Shown piece by piece: positions 7,727-19,700 of a DNA stretch of 64,000 nt. A program made the translations under genes and the position numbers. The DNA lies in IMG/VR virus record IMGVR_UViG_3300021960_000060, positions 1-64,000 of that record. One strand, 5' to 3'. The notes below the pieces were generated by a model. It was not told the origin of the DNA. It did no database searches and saw nothing but the letters and a program-made list of their open reading frames with translations. The stretch comes from a virus. Position 1 is the stretch's first letter, and every line of letters starts with the position of its first letter.

Positions 7727-10700
7727 TTATGCTAAAGCAATTACGCGAAGATCTTTTGCTCTTGGAACAAATGCTTGACTAGTAGAAGTCATTACCAATT
7801 TAATTCTATAGGATCTAAAAGCAGGAAGCTCGTCAGCAGTGAATGAATATTCCTTAAAGTTTATTTCTTGAGATTCAAATCCCAATTCATTAGAAGGAAC
7901 TATAAACCTATCAGGTTTTCCATCACTATCTTCAAGTTTGATAATCTGATTTTTATAATCAAGATTATCATATCCTGGGAATGGGAAGAATAATGGGTCA
8001 AAGTTTGGATTATCTCCAATTGAATAGAATGCACGTATATCTGAGTAATTATTCACATGTGCATTTAAAAGAATCTTAATGGAAGTTGCTGGAGATTCTA
8101 AACCTATTTCTTTAGAAATATATTGGAATGCTGAAGGATCATCTGTAGAACTAGATACTCTAGGATCTGTAGAATAATCTGTTATAACTTTATTGACTCT
8201 ATTTGAAGTCAAAATAACAGCTACTCTTTGAGAGTCAATTACTGGAGATAAAAGTGGATTTGATGTTGCCAACGTCAATCTCATATTCATGGATTTGTTG
8301 CCAGTAAGCAATCCAAGTTTTTCATCTTCATTAACCTTTGAACATACAATTCTAGGTTCATCAAGATAATTTGCAGAATTCACTGTTATTGGATCAAATC
8401 CAGCGTCAATGAATGGAATTTCTTTTCCATCAATACTCTTACCAGTCACACTTCTAATACTTGCACCAACAGTTGTTCCAGGAACAGTCAAGTTTTGAAC
8501 AATAGGAGTTATAATTTCAAAAGGAATGTTTTGTGTTGCTTTTGCATTATATCCACCAGAAGTTTTGGTCAAACTTTGATATAATTTTGGATAACCTGCA
8601 ACAGTTCTATCGGTTCCATCTAGAGACATGTCCAATTTAATATTGTACGAATCAAAAGTAATTGGATTACTTACAGATACATTAGAAAGATTGTGTACTT
8701 TATTAATTCTCTTAAGAGAAATGCCATTTAGTTCATACTTATAAACTGGAGTTCCAACTGAATATGTAAGTGGATTGGATCCTCTTACAATATTACCCTG
8801 AAGATCATTACCATTCACTGAAGTATATTCAATGATTTCATTTCCAATTTTTATGTAACCTGGATTTGTTGTCCCAACTCCAACTCCTTCAAATGTTGAG
8901 AATTGACTTGCATCGCTAATTTGAATTGATCCTGTAGAATCAGAACTATAGTTTATGCTTAGTTTTGATGGTCTTATGTCAGATGCTACGTCAGAGATCT
9001 TTACATAATCTTCTCCAGAATACATTCCATGATTCTTATGGTTTACTTTAATATGCAAACCATCAGAAACTGTAGTTATAGAATCTACAGAAACGTTTCC
9101 ACCAAGTTCCCAGTTTAAGTTTGTAGTAATACCTGCACTAGAAACATATCTCATAGTATTTGCAACACCTGTTAAGAAATCACCTTGAACGTTATCTACA
9201 ATCAATTGATTAGTATTGGCAATACTGACAATTGAAAATCTTGCATTTCTTCCAACTTCAAGAGAACCAATATTTGGAATCGATAAGACATCACCTGCAA
9301 CATATCCATTACCTGTAGCAGAAATAGTTGCCGCAATAGCAACACCATCTTTAATTGTAACGTCTGCAGTTGCTCCTGAACCTTTTCCACTAACAGTGCT
9401 TAAAACAACACCTCCAAAGATAAATTGACCAGATCCTGGAGTATATCCAATACCTGCATTTATAATATTAAGATTGCCAGTGGCTATTCCTGCATTTCCA
9501 ACATAATTACCTGTTGCATCAGAACCCCATTGCATTATAGTATTTCCAAATTCTAATGTAGTATCTCCAATAGTAGAAGCAAGACTGATTCTTACTTTTT
9601 TTGAATTCATTTCAATAGTATTTGGAAGAAGATTTGCAATCTGATTATTGCCGGAAGTCAATTCCGGATTATAGAAGTCAACAGTTCCAGTATCTAAGAA
9701 ATCTGCTCTGTAAAGATCAAATTTCAAATCTTCCCATTGACTTGGTTCCCAAGTAGAAGCATTTTGAGACTTGAATAGTGATCCAAGAGTAGGTTGATTG
9801 GAAACAAATGATTGTGTAAGAATGTCATTTTCACCAACTCTTGAAATGAATACGCTATAATCTGCAGACTGAGATAACATAACAATAGCATACTCTGTTT
9901 CTCCTTTCAGATAAACCGGAGCATCAAATTCAAAGAAAGTTATAGCAGATCCATCATCGGATGTTGTAATTTGATTTGGAAACAAGAATACTTCAGAAAG
10001 TGGTAAAACTTTTTCAGAAGGAGTTCCTAATTCCATAGTTCTTAACTGAAGAACTACTGGAGTACTTCCAGCATCGGTAGTATTAAAATATACACCACAT
10101 TTGGTAACAAAGATTCCTTCCAATTCTTCAACAAAGAATGATTGAGCTAAAGGATCCCATCTTCTTGGTGGTGCTGGTGGTGGTCTCCTCGGTGGTGGTG
10201 GCGGTGGTGGCGGTGGGAATGCCCATATTCTAGTGTTAACAATCGTAGAAGAGACTACTTGAGTATCTGCAACTCTTCTAATATCTCTAGATTGATTTTG
10301 TTGGGTCTGAGTGATTCTAGCATTTCTAACAGAAACAATGTTTTCTTGAACTGTTTCTAATGTTCCAGATGCTTCAAATGATTCACTTGCTAAGGTAGTT
10401 GCATCATCAACGTCACCATCTTCATCGTTAATTAGTGTAAATGATTTTGATCCTGTCTCAAATCTTGGATTTACTGTAATATTCGGATTTGGTACAAAGA
10501 AACTTCCAGCAACAGTAGCAGTTATATCAGATACAAATCTGACTGCAGAAACTGTTGCCTGAGCACCACTAGTTCCTCCAACAAGTACCATTCCTTGTTG
10601 AATAAATCCACTAAATGTTCCTTCAGCAATATTTGAAAGAGAATTTGTATCAACGTTTAAAATTGTTGAAGTTGAAGAATATGTTGAAGTGAGAGGTGCA

Positions 10701-13700
10701 GTAGTATATGGATTCTCGGGATATGTTAAGACCGGAACATCATAAGATCCTGTTCTATGATTCTTTTGTGCAACTCTAAATTCAATTCTTGGAGAAATAT
10801 CTAGAGTATCTGGCCCAAGACCAGTATTAATAACGCTTCCAGTTACTGTCTCTCCTACTTGGAAGACACCAGAAGTCATTGAAATTTCAATGAGTTTGGG
10901 TACACAGTAATTTGTTACATCAACACCATCAAAGAATACATAAACTCTAGTGTTTGGTTTCAATCCATTGCCAATGAAAGCAATGTTTCTAGACCTCATA
11001 AAGGGAATCAAATCTCTACTAACAACTCTATCTCCTACAGAAGTATTATCAATCTGTTCAGAGAAAGTTGCTCTTGTTCCACTTCTATTACTTACACCAG
11101 TATCAACAACATCAAGAAGTTGATCTTGAACAGTATCCCAGCGAATTCCCCATCCAAGCCAGTTAGTAGTTGTTCTAGTCTGAGTTCTTGTAACTCTTTC
11201 TTGACCAGTCCAATTATCTATCCAAGAATTCCAAACGGTTGGAGCAAACCCAGTTTGTGGATCAATGTTTAGATTTTCTACTGCATCTCTCAGAACTCTT
11301 GCATAATTACCTTCAACATTAATAAACTTAGCTTCAAGTCTTACAGTATCAACCCAAACATCAGATGCTGGAGTAAGTGAAACTGATCCTCTCCAGAAAT
11401 TTAAAATAAAAGGAGTTACACTTTCAACTCTTGTTCCAAAGTTCTGTGTTAAATATTCGACTTCAGAATAATCTAGAGTGATAATATCACTAGATTTTTT
11501 AATATTAATACCTTCAGGTTGACTTGTTGATCTGTCTGTATTTGGATCGAACCCTACAACAGGTCCAGGAATAAGGTCAATTGCATTTGTATAATGAGAA
11601 GGTCTTAACTCTTTATTTTTTACATCAATACTATTCTTAAATAAAATAGTAGGTTCTTGTGCTAATAGTGAAGTGAAATTGTCTACAAAGAATCCGGATT
11701 TAAATCTTACTAGTCCTTCACTATCTGGAACAAATAAATTTGCAGTATTTGTTTCAAGTAAAGAAAGAGAAGTATAATACTCCAAACTCTTAATTCGTCT
11801 CTCAAGATTTTGGATGTCAGACATCTTATATCTCTTATGATCTAAAAACTCAATTTCAGCATCTGAAGTTTTATAGAGATATGGTGGTAAATTGATTGTT
11901 GCAATTTCTAGAGAATCGTCAACAACTACAGGTTTTTCTGGTCTTTCTGAAGGAGTTCCATATTTAACTTGAAAAACACCATCTTTTGTTAAGAATATTC
12001 TATCAATTCTTCCCAAGAAGAACGAGAATGTTGTTTGAATACTCTCGTCAGATGCTAATATATTTGCAGCAGAATTTCCAGAAGAGTTAAATGATCTTCC
12101 ATGGAATTCTAGAGGAGACCTTAATAGAGATTGTTCTGTTGCAAAATCAGAAACTCTTGGTCTTATATCAATAATATCTGAATTTCTTGTGAAATTAACT
12201 GTTCTAATTTCATTTGTATAATCAAATCCATTTGCATATGAATTTACAGTCGTGATATCTCCATCATCTGCAGAATCATAATATCCTCCAGAATAATAAA
12301 TGATAAGTTTTTTAGTTGGTTCTTGAACGCCAGGATTTCTTACAATTGTTCCATAATCATAGAAAGTTCCTTTTTGTCCTGTTTTATATGAGAAATTTGA
12401 TGAAACATCAAAACTGTCTGCTGATAATGTTTGTACAATTGAAGTTGAATCAGACTCATAAGAAATAATTGTTTCTCCTTCAGTAAAAGTATTTTTATTT
12501 CTATAGATAAATGATATTTGAGTAGAAGATATCTTACCTGCAATTATTGCAATTGCGCCACTAGATTGTCCATGAATTTCTTCTCCTATGATAAATTCTG
12601 AAGTTGTTGCGGATGGAGTTGTTATTGAAGAAAGGATTGCTTTTGGTGGGGTCGGATCACTTGTATTTGCAGACTCATAAATTGCATGAATATCTACAAT
12701 GTCAGGAACATTTAAACAAATAATGTTATCTTGGACTCTAGTTCCAAAGGGAAATGTTCCATAAACTAATCCATCGTTAAGAGTAGTTGCACCAATTCCA
12801 GATCCGGCAAGTTTAGATGCACTTATAACAATAGAAGAAACTCTATTCTTTTTCTTGTCTTTTGCTTTTGGATTTGACTTTCTTAGAGTTGCAATAAGTG
12901 TTGCGCCAATGTTATCTGTACCTAGATTGTTAATTTGCAGTTGTGATCCACCAGATATCAAAGCAAACATATCTGATGTCAATGCTTCATAAGATCCGTC
13001 ACTTCTAACAAGGGAATATCTTTCCTCATCAAAAGGTAAAAATGTTTCATTGGTTCCTGCACTTAATGCAACTGATAATTGATTATTTGCAATATTTACT
13101 GTAAACTCTTTTCTAATTGTTAGTGTTGATGTAGTTAAATCAACATCCGAAATATTTTCCTTTGGTAATTTAGTAAAAAGAGTATTGTCTGTGGATATAT
13201 CTAAATTGGAAGTCATTACTGTTAAATCAGTAATATCTAATTGCGTAGAGGGAAGAGATGAAGAAGTAACTCCAACGACTGTTTCTACTTGAGCAACCTT
13301 TACAGAATTTGTTCCAACTTCAGTAACTCTTGCAAATACTGGGTTACCTAAAGAATTGTCAGTATACTTGATAATATCATTATATCTTACTAATGTTCCT
13401 GGAAAAACATCATTGAGGCTCGTAATCGTACTTATTCCTGCATTAACTGCACTAACTGTAGCAATTCCTATTATGTACCTATCAGATTGAATTACGTCTG
13501 CAGAGAAAGTTATTCCTGCTCCAACGACTCCATGAACAGATTTGACATTTGAAGAATTGTTTGCAGTTAATGCTGCGCCAACGTATCCAACAGATTCTCC
13601 GTTAAAAGAAAATGACTCATTTGGAATAAATGATCCTTCCGTATTGTAAACTTGAATACTTCTTGAATCTATTACACTATTTAAAAGGTAACCTGTAGCT

Positions 13701-15190
13701 CCACTATTTTCTCCTTTAATATGAGTAGGAGTGCTCAATGTTACTGGATAGTTTAAAGTTATATCAGTTGTATATTGAACATCATATAGTCCAATTTCCC
13801 AATCGTTTAAATTTTGATTGGATAAACTATAAGATCCAGACTCTAATCTAAAATCATAAACTCTTGCCACACCAATTTCGCTTCCAGAAGCAATAGTTGC
13901 AGCAGAACCCACTCGTTGGTCTCTCAAACTTAAAACAAAAGTATTTCCTATACCAATTTTTGGAGAACCGTAGATATTGTTCAAACCAAAAGTTGGTCCA
14001 GTATTATAAATTATTGATTGGTCTTTTAAAGTTTTTGTTGTTCTTGGTTTTTCAGAATCTAAATATATTGCTCCATTTGTTTCAACTCTATATCCTCTTA
14101 CAAAAGCTTTACCAGAAGAAATTTTATATAATGCCAATTCTTCATCAGGAGTTGAACCTGAATATGTAAATTGACCTTCTCTATAAATTCCCCTATTTCC
14201 TTTTCTATCGTTTAAAGAATCTTTTACAGATATTTCAAATGGACTGACTGTATAATCTCCAGACTCTTCATAAGTTCTTTTTGCTAATTCCTCTGAAAGA
14301 ACACTTTTATCAGTTGTTTGTGGTTTTACTTTTAAATTTCCATCAACAATTCTGGCAAGTTCGACAAAATTAGTATCATCAAAATCTGTTAAATCTTTTT
14401 TAAATAGACTTACAGTAATTTTCATTCTATCTGCTCCTGGAGCAGCATAATTACTATATCCTTGAGAATTATCGTTTAAATCTTCATCCAAGTCCGAATT
14501 GATAATTTCTTCATTAATAAAAAATCCAACTCTTGCATTTGTATTCGTAGTATACTGACTTAATATTAATTTCTCTTCCTTTACATTGACAAACTGTCCT
14601 CTAAAGAAATATACTCCTTCTAAAATAAGAAAGACTGTCCCCAAAGAAGTAGCATTATTGGAAATCGTAGATGCAAAAGGAGATCCAGCAGATATTGAAG
14701 TATTTCCTAATAATCCAGTTTCAATGGTAGTATTTGATACTAAGTTTTCTCCATCAGAAAAAGTTTCTGTTACATTATCTTGAGTATTTGATCTAACATA
14801 TCGGACGTATAAAGTTAAATTTCCTCTTTCAGAATCTGAAGGAAGCAGAACATTATCAACTAATGCAGTAACGCCGGACGTTTGCCCAGTAATAGTCATT
14901 CCTATTAAAGTTTCTGCATATGCAGAAACAGGAATTCCTAGAAAATTATTCGATAATTCTACTGCATTATAAAATTGATTGTAGCTAGTATTTCCAGGAA
15001 TTACTTTAGCACCTTCTTTAAAGAAGTGCTGTCCAAATTTTTTAATTTGGTTTTGAAGTATTGACTGTAATCCAGTTAATTCTCTAGCCTGAATTGGATA
15101 TCCAGGTTTAAATAAAATTTTATAGTAATCGTCATTTGCATCAAAATCGTCAAAATATGGAGCTACGTTTAAATTTGTTTGCTGAGACAT
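7727..15190 (-). CDS. Very large baseplate/tail structural protein with DUF4815-like N-terminus
   Basis: A 2487-residue virion protein. Residues 1-600 (NLNVAPYFDDFDANDDYYKI, FKPGYPIQARELTGLQSILQ, KFGQHFFKEGAKVIPG) match the DUF4815 family of phage structural proteins. A proline-rich linker follows at about residues 1656-1675, leading into RRWDPLAQSFFVEELEGIFV, a conserved segment of cyanophage tail proteins. The final 800 residues contain repeated beta modules including GIGYTPGSGQF and GNGYVAGDVLSIP units. It is encoded between gp8 and gp13, the slot held by gp9-gp12 in T4, so it may carry gp10 or short-fibre functions; it lacks the T4 gp10 N-terminus, so I do not use that symbol. Confidence 0.85.
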   Translation of the reverse strand: MSQQTNLNVAPYFDDFDANDDYYKILFKPGYPIQARELTGLQSILQNQIKKFGQHFFKEGAKVIPGNTSYNQFYNAVELSNNFLGIPVSAYAETLIGMTITGQTSGVTALVDNVLLPSDSERGNLTLYVRYVRSNTQDNVTETFSDGENLVSNTTIETGLLGNTSISAGSPFASTISNNATSLGTVFLILEGVYFFRGQFVNVKEEKLILSQYTTNTNARVGFFINEEIINSDLDEDLNDNSQGYSNYAAPGADRMKITVSLFKKDLTDFDDTNFVELARIVDGNLKVKPQTTDKSVLSEELAKRTYEESGDYTVSPFEISVKDSLNDRKGNRGIYREGQFTYSGSTPDEELALYKISSGKAFVRGYRVETNGAIYLDSEKPRTTKTLKDQSIIYNTGPTFGLNNIYGSPKIGIGNTFVLSLRDQRVGSAATIASGSEIGVARVYDFRLESGSYSLSNQNLNDWEIGLYDVQYTTDITLNYPVTLSTPTHIKGENSGATGYLLNSVIDSRSIQVYNTEGSFIPNESFSFNGESVGYVGAALTANNSSNVKSVHGVVGAGITFSADVIQSDRYIIGIATVSAVNAGISTITSLNDVFPGTLVRYNDIIKYTDNSLGNPVFARVTEVGTNSVKVAQVETVVGVTSSSLPSTQLDITDLTVMTSNLDISTDNTLFTKLPKENISDVDLTTSTLTIRKEFTVNIANNQLSVALSAGTNETFLPFDEERYSLVRSDGSYEALTSDMFALISGGSQLQINNLGTDNIGATLIATLRKSNPKAKDKKKNRVSSIVISASKLAGSGIGATTLNDGLVYGTFPFGTRVQDNIICLNVPDIVDIHAIYESANTSDPTPPKAILSSITTPSATTSEFIIGEEIHGQSSGAIAIIAGKISSTQISFIYRNKNTFTEGETIISYESDSTSIVQTLSADSFDVSSNFSYKTGQKGTFYDYGTIVRNPGVQEPTKKLIIYYSGGYYDSADDGDITTVNSYANGFDYTNEIRTVNFTRNSDIIDIRPRVSDFATEQSLLRSPLEFHGRSFNSSGNSAANILASDESIQTTFSFFLGRIDRIFLTKDGVFQVKYGTPSERPEKPVVVDDSLEIATINLPPYLYKTSDAEIEFLDHKRYKMSDIQNLERRIKSLEYYTSLSLLETNTANLFVPDSEGLVRFKSGFFVDNFTSLLAQEPTILFKNSIDVKNKELRPSHYTNAIDLIPGPVVGFDPNTDRSTSQPEGINIKKSSDIITLDYSEVEYLTQNFGTRVESVTPFILNFWRGSVSLTPASDVWVDTVRLEAKFINVEGNYARVLRDAVENLNIDPQTGFAPTVWNSWIDNWTGQERVTRTQTRTTTNWLGWGIRWDTVQDQLLDVVDTGVSNRSGTRATFSEQIDNTSVGDRVVSRDLIPFMRSRNIAFIGNGLKPNTRVYVFFDGVDVTNYCVPKLIEISMTSGVFQVGETVTGSVINTGLGPDTLDISPRIEFRVAQKNHRTGSYDVPVLTYPENPYTTAPLTSTYSSTSTILNVDTNSLSNIAEGTFSGFIQQGMVLVGGTSGAQATVSAVRFVSDITATVAGSFFVPNPNITVNPRFETGSKSFTLINDEDGDVDDATTLASESFEASGTLETVQENIVSVRNARITQTQQNQSRDIRRVADTQVVSSTIVNTRIWAFPPPPPPPPPRRPPPAPPRRWDPLAQSFFVEELEGIFVTKCGVYFNTTDAGSTPVVLQLRTMELGTPSEKVLPLSEVFLFPNQITTSDDGSAITFFEFDAPVYLKGETEYAIVMLSQSADYSVFISRVGENDILTQSFVSNQPTLGSLFKSQNASTWEPSQWEDLKFDLYRADFLDTGTVDFYNPELTSGNNQIANLLPNTIEMNSKKVRISLASTIGDTTLEFGNTIMQWGSDATGNYVGNAGIATGNLNIINAGIGYTPGSGQFIFGGVVLSTVSGKGSGATADVTIKDGVAIAATISATGNGYVAGDVLSIPNIGSLEVGRNARFSIVSIANTNQLIVDNVQGDFLTGVANTMRYVSSAGITTNLNWELGGNVSVDSITTVSDGLHIKVNHKNHGMYSGEDYVKISDVASDIRPSKLSINYSSDSTGSIQISDASQFSTFEGVGVGTTNPGYIKIGNEIIEYTSVNGNDLQGNIVRGSNPLTYSVGTPVYKYELNGISLKRINKVHNLSNVSVSNPITFDSYNIKLDMSLDGTDRTVAGYPKLYQSLTKTSGGYNAKATQNIPFEIITPIVQNLTVPGTTVGASIRSVTGKSIDGKEIPFIDAGFDPITVNSANYLDEPRIVCSKVNEDEKLGLLTGNKSMNMRLTLATSNPLLSPVIDSQRVAVILTSNRVNKVITDYSTDPRVSSSTDDPSAFQYISKEIGLESPATSIKILLNAHVNNYSDIRAFYSIGDNPNFDPLFFPFPGYDNLDYKNQIIKLEDSDGKPDRFIVPSNELGFESQEINFKEYSFTADELPAFRSYRIKLVMTSTSQAFVPRAKDLRVIALA

Positions 15191-15196
15191 AATTCT

Positions 15197-16747
15197 TTAG
15201 AACTGCAAAATGACTTTAATATCTTCTTTTTGATTTGATGACCTAGTAATAGAAGGTCTATTATCAATATAAATTAGGTTTCCAGAATGTTTTTTGACTT
15301 CTGGATCAGATAGTCCATTACTAAAAGACTGACCTAGGTAATATGTTCTATTATTTATTACTGTTGATACACCTGTAAATGATGTACTAATTGATAAATT
15401 TATAGATCCTCCTGAGATAGTAATACTACCACCTGTAGTTGGATTTCCAGTAAATGAGAGAAGTTCAAATCCGTATGTTGGATCTGTCTGTGCGGTTCCT
15501 ACTGTATTAAAACCTGCTAGACTTCTATCTTGCCAATATTTTAGGACACCAGTTGTTTGATCATAGTTAACTACTCTAGCAACAGCAGTATTGCCAGTAG
15601 AGATTGTTTGTCTTACATAAGAATCTGCTGTAAAGGTTGCTGAACTATATCCAACTCCAGTAAGTCGTATTGCTCCTAAAGAACTTGCTTTGTCTAAAGT
15701 TAGTATTGAATTTGTTCCAAAAGATTTTGGGTTCTCAAAAATTCCTACTCTTGAAACTTGATTTCCGGTTATAAAGTCTGGATTTTCATTATCATTTTCA
15801 ATTCTGGAATACAACAATACGTTAGTTGCACCAAGTTCTCTGTAAATATCTGAACCATGTCCACCTTTAGGAGAAATAATCGTATCAAAAGTGGGCCTTG
15901 TTGTACCAGTTGGAACACCTCCTCCAACTAAATCTACATTTCCATAAGTATAATTAGATCCTTGATTGGATACTGTTATAGAACTAACTTGTTGATCATT
16001 ATCGACTACAATCGTACATTCTGCTCCATCTCCATCACCTTTGATTGGAACTCTAGTATAAGTTCTATTAGCAGTTCCTACGCCAACTCCCCTATTAGTA
16101 ATGGTTACAATTTTTATAGATCCATCTACTGCATTGTCTCTAACAGATTGATTGTCAGTATTAGTTTCCCAATTACTTGGAACTGGCATAAAATCTGTAG
16201 AATCAAATTTTACAATATCTCCAGATTTTATAGTATATAAGTACTTCCAAATATATCCATCTCCACTAGTACCAGCTGATTTTGGTTCTAAATCAGTAAA
16301 TAGAGGTTCGTCTAAAGAAGGTTTTCCGTTTGGATTTTCGGGATCTGTTCCATTTTGAAGGCATACATAAACTTTAAATTCACTATTCATTACAAAGAAA
16401 TTTGATGAATATAAATTAGTAGATCCAGATACTGCCGCTGGGTTTGATCTACTATAATCATGACGATACATGTCATAAGATGTTCCAGAAGTCCAAACCT
16501 TCTTTCTAACAACTTGTCTAGCATCGCTTGCATTAATTTTCTTTAATGCAATTACAGTATCCCAAACATCGTTTTCTTCATTAAAACTATCTCTAGGTGC
16601 TGGTGGATTTGTATTCCAGTCAGATTGGATGTCAGTTGGATTTGGCAATCCAATAAACGAGTAATAAGAATTAGCAGAGGTAGTAACACCTGAAATAAAG
16701 TTTTTCGCGTTTAATATTCTAATCTGATCAGTTATTATTGCAGCCAT
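15197..16747 (-). CDS. 8: Baseplate wedge protein gp8
   Basis: A 516-residue protein (T4 gp8 is 334). The opening MAAIITDQIRILNAKNFISG, followed by W.NPPAPRDSF..EN..WD..IALKKI.ASD...VVRK..W.SGT.YDMYRHDY and later NSEFKVYVCLQNG with DGYIWKYLYTI, is the gp8 signature. gp8 forms a dimer in the wedge with gp7 and gp10. The central 200-residue extension (GVGVGTANRTYTRVPIKGDG, GSNYTYGNVDLVGG) belongs to the glycine-repeat family of this phage. A tandem late promoter lies 15-26 bases upstream. Confidence 0.93.
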   Translation of the reverse strand: MAAIITDQIRILNAKNFISGVTTSANSYYSFIGLPNPTDIQSDWNTNPPAPRDSFNEENDVWDTVIALKKINASDARQVVRKKVWTSGTSYDMYRHDYSRSNPAAVSGSTNLYSSNFFVMNSEFKVYVCLQNGTDPENPNGKPSLDEPLFTDLEPKSAGTSGDGYIWKYLYTIKSGDIVKFDSTDFMPVPSNWETNTDNQSVRDNAVDGSIKIVTITNRGVGVGTANRTYTRVPIKGDGDGAECTIVVDNDQQVSSITVSNQGSNYTYGNVDLVGGGVPTGTTRPTFDTIISPKGGHGSDIYRELGATNVLLYSRIENDNENPDFITGNQVSRVGIFENPKSFGTNSILTLDKASSLGAIRLTGVGYSSATFTADSYVRQTISTGNTAVARVVNYDQTTGVLKYWQDRSLAGFNTVGTAQTDPTYGFELLSFTGNPTTGGSITISGGSINLSISTSFTGVSTVINNRTYYLGQSFSNGLSDPEVKKHSGNLIYIDNRPSITRSSNQKEDIKVILQF

Positions 16748-16761
16748 TTTAGGTGGTTTTT

Positions 16762-16773
16762 TATTTATTTATT
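16762..16773 (-). promoter_or_regulatory. Tandem late promoter AATAAATAAATA for gp8
   Basis: The minus strand reads TCTAATAAATAAATAAAAAA, giving two overlapping AATAAATA boxes 15-26 bases before the gp8 ATG and touching the stop of the upstream gene. Confidence 0.6.
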
Positions 16774-19700
16774 AGATATAATTTAAATACTTGAGGGGAC
16801 TGGTTCTTTGAACTATTGTTCCTGTTGTTATTCCAGCAGATCCTGAAGAAGTATATGCGTTATATTCTTTAGATTTTGATCTAGACTCTAATGTAATTCT
16901 TCCCCAACTATAATTTCCATAATAATTACTATTACCAATACCAGTTAGTCCATTATAATCAGTCACACTAACAACTACTTTTGAAACATATGTCAATCCA
17001 ATTCCTGGAGAAGAAGTTTGTCCAGTAGAAACTGAAATTACTTCATATATATTATCTAAACATGTTGTTCCAATTCCAACTTCAGAATTAGTGCTGTCAA
17101 GTGATGTAACTCCATTTCCAACATTGGAATTATATACTGAGATATAATATCCAGTTTGAATACCACTGATTGTAGTAAAACCAGTAATAGTGGAATCTCT
17201 GAAGAAAGAATTTTCTGGTATATAAAGATCTAGGATCAATCCAGTTGAAACACCAACATTTGTAGTAGTTATACCAACAATAATTCCAGAATCTCCTTCA
17301 TATATATCAACCGAATTACTTTCTTTTTCAAATGATGGTGGACTAATAAGAACTAAAGGAACACTTGTTGAAGTATATCCAGTTCCAGGACCTGTGATTG
17401 TTATTGAAGTAACGACTCCTGCAGTAATAGATGCATTTGCATCTGCTCTTGCTGTTGTTCCCATTCCGACTGGATTTTGAATAGAAACCGTTGGTATTGT
17501 GCCATATCCAGTGCCTCCATCTGAGATTACAATAGAAGATATAGTTCCTCCAAGAGAAACCACAGCAGTTGCAGCTGCTCCAGATATAATATCTTGAGAG
17601 ATAAAAGTGATATTATTTTGGAAACTTAAACTTACATTATTCTCATTTATTTGGTTGAAGAATGGTCTAATGTTATCAACAGAAATAATAGTGCTACCAA
17701 TTCCCACAGATTGAATTGCATATGCAAAAGGATATATCTGAGGTTCGTATAAATTTCTATCTTTAGAAACTTCTTTACCGTTGATGATTTTATCTTCAGT
17801 TTGTCTGCACCATGTAACTGGTCTAATCAAATTTTCGTCGTTTGTATTTCCTGGACCATAATATGGATTTGTAGTGACAAAATCAGTCGAATTTATATCG
17901 AAAACTGTTCTCGGATTTTCTTGAAGAGATGCTTGTTGACCAATATAAGAATCATATCCAATAGTCAAATTGTCTCCAATCTTTACAGTTTCTAGAATAT
18001 CTGTTTCTTTAACATCAACAGATCCACTACCTCGATAGAAAATTAATTTGCAAGTATCTCCTATTTTTGGGGGTTCTGTGAATGTAATTAAACTACCGCC
18101 GTTAAAGATATATCCTTCATTTGGAATTTGTAAAATATCATTTACAAATATCAGTAAAGTATCCTCAATATTAATGTTTGATCCTCTTTCTGCATTAATT
18201 GCAATAAATTCCTGTGCAATTTTTAGTGGAAAAACAAGGGTTTCATTATCAAATAGGTCTTCAATGTTGTCCAATATTTGAAGTTCTCCAACAGACCATC
18301 CATTGAATTTGTCATTAAATACTTCTTGTATTGTTAATTTAAATTCATTAAATCCTGAAGATGTTGGAATACCAACACTTCCACCAATTGGAATTGTTAG
18401 GACATTTCCTTCACCATAACCATATCCAGTATTTCTAATACTAAAATCAATAATACTAGATCCTTGACCAACAACAATATCAATCTTTGCCTCAGTACCA
18501 ATACCTGTAGAGGAAGAAGTATAGTATAGGGGAATGTCAGAGTAAGAAAGTGGATCATCAATTATTACATAAGGTGGATTTGATGTTGTGTAACCAGTTC
18601 CTGGATTTGTAATAGCAATACTGACGACATGACCATCAGTAACAGATGCTGTTCCAATAATTTCAACATCCAGTAAGTCTGTTGCAGAAGTTGCTACAGA
18701 TACATTAACTGTTGTTTGAATACCTGATCTGTATCCAGAACCACTATTGCCAATACTAATTGCAGAGATAGTTCCTGCAGAAGAAACAGTTGCTGTTCCA
18801 CCAGCAGCAACAAGTGGTTGATATCCAAATCCTTCAAATGAACCAACAGAAATGATTACACCACCTAATGGAAGATTTGTACTATTTGCATCATAAGGTG
18901 AAGATGTTGCAGTTCCAGTGAAAGAAACTGTAGTGATTCCTGTACTCTCTTCCAAAGTATAATCATTTGTTATTCCAGGACCTTGGAAAATATCATTGAT
19001 CAGAATAATTGCGTTTTCTGTTTTAATACCAGTTACATCTAATCCTGAATCCTTAAGAGTAAAGTCACTTTTCGTTCCATTAAACTGCTCAGAAACATCA
19101 TCAAAGATGTAATTCTTATAATATGTCTCTTCAGTGGTGTTTGGAATTCCAGATCTCATGAAAGATCTTCCATGGAAACTTGAACTGGTTGAAATCCCAG
19201 TCCAATCTCGTTCGTCTGGTGGATTGGTAGTAGATCCTATTGGAATATTTCCAAAAGGTGCTGCAGCAAAATTAATTTCATTGTCTACAATATTATAATT
19301 ACCTTGAATTTTAGTTATAGTTGATCCAATTGAATAATTTCCAAGGTTAGTTCCCAACCAAGGTCTTCTTACCCTAATAGCATTGGTAGTTCCAATACCA
19401 ACACCTTCAATCTTCATTATCTCATTATCAATTTTTATTAAATCTCCACCAAAGAATGATGTTATACCAGAGAAAACTATCAAATTATCTAAGGCATTTA
19501 CATTTGAAGCTAAAGTAGTGGTCAATGATGTAGGTACAATTGGTGATTGAATAATATTATCGATTGTTATAATAACTTTTGCATTTTGATTATTGGCAAC
19601 AAACCTATGAGAAGTTCCAATACCAACACTTGATATAGAAAGAGTTTGTGGAGTTGCTTTTAAAGCATTCTCCGCTGTTGATGCAAGTTTTAAAGTGTTT

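Noticed and set aside
7727-15190. Naming the 2487-residue protein gp10 or gp12
   Set aside because: Gene position would allow it, but the N-terminus matches DUF4815 and not the T4 gp10 or gp12 starts.
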